From Thermoprotei archaeon (lineage in GTDB: Archaea; Thermoproteota; Thermoprotei; Thermofilales; B20-G17): DNA of 38,586 bases. Each line of letters opens with the position of its first letter. The first letter of the stretch is position 1. The stretch is from contig QMRH01000015.1 in NCBI GenBank assembly GCA_003650675.1, positions 1 through 38,586 of the forward strand, in the 5' to 3' direction. Position numbers and translations under genes: made by a program. The notes under the pieces were generated by a model. That model did no database searches. It saw nothing but the letters and a program-made list of their open reading frames with translations, and was not told the origin of the DNA. This document shows, one piece after another, positions 35,481 to 38,586 of this stretch.

Positions 35481-35687
35481 ATGAGCAGAAGGATAGGCAC
35501 CCCCTTTAAAGCGTGTAGAAATTGTAAGCGTCTTGTTAGACAGAATGTTGATAAATGTCCCGACTGTGGTTCCAGGGACTTAACGCAAGAATGGTTCGGC
35601 CTAGCAATAATCATCAGCGACGATTCTCTTCTCAAACAGAAACTAGAACTTTCAAAGACGGGGAAGTATACTTTGAAGGTGAGGTAG
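35481..35687 (+). CDS. spt4: Transcription elongation factor Spt4 (RpoE'')
   Basis: Spt4 pairs with Spt5 on the RNA polymerase clamp and raises processivity. The 68-residue protein has the four-cysteine zinc site ACRNCKRLV ... KCPDCGSRD and the family's C-terminal LAIIISDDS, then GKYTLKVR. The frame extends 9 nt upstream to a GTG, but AGGTG (35470-35474) is well placed as ribosome-binding site for ATG 35481. It is followed by the DUF359 gene with little or no gap. Confidence 0.95.
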   Translation: MSRRIGTPFKACRNCKRLVRQNVDKCPDCGSRDLTQEWFGLAIIISDDSLLKQKLELSKTGKYTLKVR

Positions 35688-35704
35688 ATATATCGGGGGA
35701 AAAC

Positions 35705-36280
35705 ATTTTATTCAGACTTAAAGAAAAAGATAGAAAGCTTTTCAAAGTAAAGATAGGTATTCCATTGTTTGACAAGCCACCTTCCTCGATACATAAATTA
35801 GATAGATTAATTTTGGACTTTAAACCAGAGGTTATAATCTGCGTCGGCGACGTAGTATCCTCGAATTTCCTTGAATACTCGAGGTTCACTCCACATATTC
35901 TAATTATCGATATGAAAAGCCTTCGGGAGGAATTTAAGTCAAGAGTCTTATCCGGAGAAAGTCTGCTGAGAAAAGAGTATAATATAACTATTATACAGAA
36001 TCCTCCCTCTGTTATCACGTTTAACGCCTGGTCCTCTATTAAAAGTATAATCTATGATGTAGTAAACACACGCTCCAGGCACGTTCTCATAGTGGATGGC
36101 GAGGAAGATCTACTCTATATCCCCGCCATGCTACTGGCTCCTGAAGGGAGCTTCATATTATACGGCTACCCTGGTGAAGCATTAGTTGTTTCCATAGCCT
36201 CAAGATACGTTAAGAATATATTGTGGGATGTTTTACGCGGCATCGGTTTTCCCGAGACCTTTTTCGAAAAATATAGTTAG
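35705..36280 (+). CDS. GTP-dependent dephospho-CoA kinase, DUF359 family (start uncertain)
   Basis: DUF359 proteins phosphorylate dephospho-CoA with GTP, the last step of CoA synthesis in archaea. Family blocks present: CVGDVVSSNFL, ILIIDMKSLREEF, NPPSVIT, VDGEEDLLYIPAMLLAPEGSFILYGYPGEALV. The start is a puzzle. In-frame ATGs at 35555 and 35591 lie deep inside spt4, and the homologous region begins at about 35705-35715, where there is no ATG, GTG or TTG. An ATT at 35705 has GGGGGA just before it. The first later standard start is TTG 35765, which would clip the N-terminus. I place the start at the ATT as the best compromise. Confidence 0.85.
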   Translation: MLFRLKEKDRKLFKVKIGIPLFDKPPSSIHKLDRLILDFKPEVIICVGDVVSSNFLEYSRFTPHILIIDMKSLREEFKSRVLSGESLLRKEYNITIIQNPPSVITFNAWSSIKSIIYDVVNTRSRHVLIVDGEEDLLYIPAMLLAPEGSFILYGYPGEALVVSIASRYVKNILWDVLRGIGFPETFFEKYS

Positions 36281-36324
36281 ACAAGGTTTTTAAGTTCGGC
36301 TTATGTTTAGGCTTACGATATAAC

Positions 36325-36879
36325 ATGTATAAACTCATCGAGGCGGAAGACACCATACGTATACATCCATCGAAGTTCGGGGAACCTCTAGAAAAAATAG
36401 CCCTTGAAGAACTAAAGGATCGATATGAAGGTACAGTAGTGGCAAATCTGGGGTTAATTGTAAGCATACTGAAGGTCCAGGTCTCAGAGGTGGGTAGAAT
36501 CCTTCCCAGAGACCCCTCTACACACCATAAGGTACGTTTCAAGGCTCTAGTGTTTCAACCACTGCTCCATGAAATAGTTGAAGGAGAGGTTATAATGATC
36601 GAAGACATAGGAGTCTTCGTGCGCCTGGGACCCGTAGATGGATTCATACATAAATCCCAGATAGCGGACAATGAACTTTTCACCTACGACCGCCATCAAT
36701 CGATAGCTATCGGTGAAAACACACGCCGGGTGCTTGCCAAAGGCGATATCGTTAGAGCTAGGATCGTTCAAGTAAGCACGGAATCCATGCAGACCCGCGG
36801 TCTAAGGATAGGTTTAACCATGCGTCAACCTTTCTTAGGTAAGCTTGAGTGGATAGAGGAGAAAAAGAAAAAGAAATAA
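36325..36879 (+). CDS. rpo7: RNA polymerase subunit Rpo7 (RpoE', Rpb7 homologue)
   Basis: Rpo7 with Rpo4 forms the stalk of archaeal RNA polymerase and binds nascent RNA. The 184-residue protein has the N-terminal RNP-like tip domain (1-80: YKLIEAEDTIRIHPSKFG, ALEELKDRYEGTV) and an S1/OB domain (82-170: ALVFQPLLHEIVEGEVIMIEDIGVFVRLGPVDGFIHKSQI, then LRIGLTMRQPFLG). It ends in a lysine run. TATA-like TTTTTAAGT (36287-36295) suggests its own promoter. It is followed by S24e 37 nt later. Confidence 0.96.
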   Translation: MYKLIEAEDTIRIHPSKFGEPLEKIALEELKDRYEGTVVANLGLIVSILKVQVSEVGRILPRDPSTHHKVRFKALVFQPLLHEIVEGEVIMIEDIGVFVRLGPVDGFIHKSQIADNELFTYDRHQSIAIGENTRRVLAKGDIVRARIVQVSTESMQTRGLRIGLTMRQPFLGKLEWIEEKKKKK

Positions 36880-36916
36880 ATAAATCGTTAAAGCCTTGCA
36901 TAGGTGGGTGGAGTAA

Positions 36917-37243
36917 ATGGGGGTCAACACCCAATCCGTAGATAACATTGAAGTATTGGTAGATAAAAGAAACAACCTACTCAAACGCAAGGAAATAAAA
37001 GTACGTGTAACACACTCGTTTAAGGGTACACCCTCACGCCAAACAATACGTCAACTAATCGCCCAAATGTTTAAGGTTCCCATAGAAACAGTTATCATAA
37101 GGAAAATAATAACTGAATACGGTTTTCATGAAAGCATCGCCGAAATACACATATACGACACACCAGAAATAGCAAAAAGTATTGAACCGGAGTTTATACT
37201 TTTGAGAAACATGCCTGAATTAAAAGAGAAACAGCAGGGGTGA
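36917..37243 (+). CDS. rps24e: 30S ribosomal protein S24e
   Basis: The 108-residue protein has the S24e pattern: DKRNNLLKRKEIKVRVTHSFKGTPSRQTIRQLIAQMF, then VIIRKIITEYGFHESIAEIHIYD. The last part (PEFILLRNMPELKEKQQG) is usual for archaeal forms. GGTGG (36903-36907) lies about 9 nt upstream of ATG 36917. It sits between rpo7 and S27ae, the conserved archaeal order. Confidence 0.96.
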   Translation: MGVNTQSVDNIEVLVDKRNNLLKRKEIKVRVTHSFKGTPSRQTIRQLIAQMFKVPIETVIIRKIITEYGFHESIAEIHIYDTPEIAKSIEPEFILLRNMPELKEKQQG

Positions 37244-37251
37244 AATAAACC

Positions 37252-37431
37252 ATGGCCCACGTGCATAAACTCTATGAATATGACTATAATACCGGTACAA
37301 TAAAACTGAAAAACAAAAAATGTTCAAGATGCGGATCAATAATGGCCCATCACCTCAAGCCTGTAGAAAGATGGGCATGCGGCAAATGTGGCTACACAGA
37401 GTTCATTGAAACCCGCGAAAAAAGAAAATAA
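37252..37431 (+). CDS. rps27ae: 30S ribosomal protein S27ae
   Basis: The 59-residue zinc-ribbon ribosomal protein reads [20 protein letters not shown], then KKCSRCGSI ... [11 protein letters not shown] with four zinc-binding cysteines, ending EKRK. It is the archaeal equivalent of the protein fused to ubiquitin in eukaryotes; there is no ubiquitin part here. ATG 37252 lies 8 nt past the S24e stop, with AGGGGTGA overlapping that stop as ribosome-binding site. It is too short for many gene finders but certain by sequence and position. Confidence 0.96.
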   Translation: MAHVHKLYEYDYNTGTIKLKNKKCSRCGSIMAHHLKPVERWACGKCGYTEFIETREKRK

Positions 37432-37432
37432 T

Positions 37433-37443
37433 CCTTATATACT
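37433..37443 (+). promoter_or_regulatory. TATA box of tRNA(CAU)
   Basis: CCTTATATACT lies 29-39 nt upstream of the tRNA, immediately after the S27ae stop codon. The spacing implies a short leader of a few bases. Confidence 0.5.
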
Positions 37444-37471
37444 CAAAATAAAATACTATCCCTGATCCTCA

Positions 37472-37545
<74 letters not shown>

Positions 37546-37571
37546 CTCAAAAATATTCACATTCTCAGTTC

Positions 37572-37578
37572 TTTTTTT
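37572..37578 (+). terminator. Oligo-T terminator of tRNA(CAU)
   Basis: A run of seven T begins 27 nt past the tRNA end, followed by AAAAAA. Archaeal RNA polymerase stops at such T tracts. Confidence 0.5.
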
Positions 37579-37642
37579 AAAAAATCATTGGAAAAACTGT
37601 ATCCTTAATAGTTTAGTTTTAAATTTTATTATGATTCAATAA

Positions 37643-37716
37643 TGCCCGGGGTGGGATTTGAACCCACGACCCTCCGGTCTTCAGCCGGATGCTCTCCCAG
37701 GCTGAGCTACCCGGGC
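37643..37716 (-). tRNA. tRNA-Phe (anticodon GAA)
   Basis: Minus-strand 74-nt cloverleaf: acceptor GCCCGGG/CCCGGGC, discriminator A, anticodon stem TCCGG/CCGGA, loop CTGAAGA giving GAA. No intron, no encoded CCA. The 5' flank has the inverted repeat CCTAAAAT (37721-37728) / ATTTTAGG (37734-37741). A TATA-like ATTTATATAG lies at about 37754-37763 on the minus strand. Confidence 0.96.
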
Positions 37717-37720
37717 CAAG

Positions 37721-37741
37721 CCTAAAATACTCCATTTTAGG
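37721..37741. repeat. Perfect inverted repeat in the tRNA-Phe 5' flank
   Basis: CCTAAAAT and ATTTTAGG with a 5-nt centre lie four bases upstream of the tRNA. The repeat could form a leader hairpin next to the RNase P cleavage site, or overlap the promoter. Confidence 0.4.
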
Positions 37742-37852
37742 TGTAAAAGAAAGTCTATATAAATATTGCTGGCTTGGGATTTTAGCAAAACCTATGATTT
37801 TAAATGGAATTGCAAAACTGAGGATAACTAAAGGTTTATCGAGGGGGGATAA

Positions 37853-37966
37853 TGCGGGGGGCGGGATTCGAACCCGCGCAGGCCTACGCCACGGGATTTC
37901 CTATCTAGCCCCATTTTATTCTAGATCTTAAGTCCCGCCCCTTTGTCCTGGCTCGGGCACCCCCGC
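37853..37966 (-). tRNA. tRNA-Leu (anticodon UAA) with intron
   Basis: Minus strand, 114 nt, with acceptor GCGGGGG/CCCCCGC, discriminator A, a long class II variable arm, and anticodon stem CGGGA/TCCCG around the loop CTTAAG...A with anticodon TAA. A 29-nt intron (37898-37926) interrupts the loop between positions 37 and 38, the canonical archaeal site. The intron has the paired ends ATCTAG/CTAGAT, as needed for a bulge-helix-bulge substrate. Splicing leaves an 85-nt tRNA. TATA-like AAATTTAAG lies about 30 nt upstream (minus strand, about 37995-38003). Its maturation needs the splicing endonuclease whose structural subunit is encoded at 15492-16010. Confidence 0.95.
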
Positions 37967-38122
37967 GTCATTTAATAGAATTTAGGCCACATACTTAAAT
38001 TTGTTATTTTGCTTTTCAAATACCTTGTCTAGTGTTAAGAGAAAAAGAGTTGCTTGTAAAGAACTGTATACTGGAATACTTTATTTAACCTAGTTCTTAG
38101 ACAATCTATCTACCTTCTCTAC

Positions 38123-38302
38123 ATGGTCTATGAATTAACCTCCCTCAGAGAAAAGGTCAGGAAGAACGCTACCTACCGGAGATTCTTAGACTCAGCAGAT
38201 AAATGTATAGATTCATTAACAGAGGCATTGAACATGCCAACGGATTTATTGGTCATTGTAGCGCCACAAAGTGGATACGCATTTCTTTCAATATTAAGCT
38301 AG
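38123..38302 (+). CDS. Possible 59-residue protein, unknown
   Basis: This ORF runs from ATG 38123 to TAG 38302 in the otherwise empty 37967-38339 interval. The product starts MVYELTSLREKVRKNATYRR, is helical and amphipathic for 40 residues, and ends in a hydrophobic stretch (DLLVIVAPQSGYAFLSILS). A TATA-like CTTTATTTAA at 38079-38088 is well placed, but there is no clear ribosome-binding site. I recognise no family. It could be a real small protein or chance. Confidence 0.35.
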   Translation: MVYELTSLREKVRKNATYRRFLDSADKCIDSLTEALNMPTDLLVIVAPQSGYAFLSILS

Positions 38303-38339
38303 AGCGCGTTCATTGTAATACTCCCATTTCACTATTAGC

Positions 38340-38585
38340 TCACCCTTCTATTCTGAAAACTCCTCTCTTCATAATAGACCAGTAGCTGTAGTAGGCAAAC
38401 CACAGGGTTGCTAGCACTAAGACAACTGTGTATATAGAGTTAACACCTTCCATTAGAATCCTCGATAGCATGAAAGCTACTGCTACAATGTAGATTATTG
38501 TATTTATGATGTAGGCTCTCTTCTGCCAACCATACTTCTTAATGGTGGTTATGGCTTGTAGTGCTGCATAACCTTCCTTAGTTAG
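38340..38585 (-). CDS. C-terminal part of a membrane protein (cut by the window edge)
   Basis: An open minus-strand frame enters at the right edge and ends at TGA 38340-38342, giving the last 81 residues. A basic amphipathic helix (GYAALQAITTIKKYGWQKRAY) leads into two membrane segments, IINTIIYIVAVAFMLSRIL and SIYTVVLVLATLWFAYYSYW. A short tail with basic residues (MKRGVFRIEG) follows. The start and N-terminus lie outside. I do not recognise the family. Confidence 0.65.
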   Translation of the reverse strand, partial: LTKEGYAALQAITTIKKYGWQKRAYIINTIIYIVAVAFMLSRILMEGVNSIYTVVLVLATLWFAYYSYWSIMKRGVFRIEG

Positions 38586-38586
38586 A

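Overview
The window is the chromosome of an archaeon, very probably a thermophile of the TACK group (Crenarchaeota, Korarchaeota or relatives). The evidence is the set of archaeal informational proteins (Rpo7/RpoE', Spt4, Nop5, fibrillarin, Dph2, GatD, aPelota, ABCE1), the ribosomal proteins S24e, S27ae and S30e, a catalytically dead tRNA-splicing endonuclease subunit of the kind found in (alpha-beta)2 enzymes, a two-CxxC protein disulfide oxidoreductase, a bifunctional FBP aldolase/phosphatase, and a GC-rich 16S rRNA in an otherwise AT-rich genome. Genes are tightly packed, often overlap by 1 to 17 nt, and start with GTG or TTG as well as ATG. Shine-Dalgarno and apparently leaderless starts are mixed. 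I cannot name the species.

Layout. 1-867 (minus) is the 5' part of a 16S rRNA gene running off the left edge. It has a structured leader (868-1100) and promoter, and is divergent from tRNA-Ile(GAU). Two unknown small proteins (1314-1998) follow, then a divergent Lsm protein and archaeosine TGT. Next come a PAC2 chaperone-like protein, a zinc-ribbon protein with a nucleotidyltransferase, pelota with Nep1, RNase P subunit Rnp4, KsgA with Dph2, a TFS-like N-terminal zinc ribbon protein, and ABCE1. 12.5-19.9 kb holds PDO, FBP aldolase/phosphatase, a divergent TrmB-family regulator, EndA-beta with SerS, TPI, tRNA-Arg and ProS. 19.9-29.3 kb (minus) holds GatD, S30e (54 aa), UPF0201/UPF0200/Trm1, a COG1395 HTH regulator, fibrillarin/Nop5, RNase Z, a structured segment resembling the right end of an IS200/IS605 (TnpB) element, and TrmG10. 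29.3-34.8 kb (minus) holds a DUF373 membrane protein, a coiled-coil protein with an ADP-forming acetyl-CoA synthetase beta subunit, a Cys-rich unknown with a GPN-loop GTPase, and a cyclic-2,3-diphosphoglycerate-synthetase-like GTPase. 35.0-37.4 kb (plus) is the common archaeal cluster PIN - Spt4 - DUF359 dephospho-CoA kinase - Rpo7 - S24e - S27ae. The window ends with tRNA(CAU), tRNA-Phe, intron-containing tRNA-Leu(UAA), a possible 59-aa ORF and the C-terminal part of a membrane protein cut by the window edge.

How the genes work together. About two thirds of the genes make, trim or modify rRNA and tRNA or service the ribosome. rRNA modification: Nep1, KsgA, fibrillarin/Nop5. tRNA trimming and splicing: Rnp4, RNase Z, EndA-beta. 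tRNA modification: TgtA, Trm1, TrmG10. Charging: SerS, ProS, GatD. Recycling and rescue: ABCE1, pelota. EF-2 modification: Dph2. The few metabolic genes (FBP aldolase/phosphatase, TPI, Acd-beta, the cDPG-synthetase-like GTPase) point to gluconeogenic sugar-phosphate metabolism, with a TrmB-family regulator facing the FBP gene. The most unusual item is the tnpB-less, omega-RNA-like segment upstream of RNase Z.
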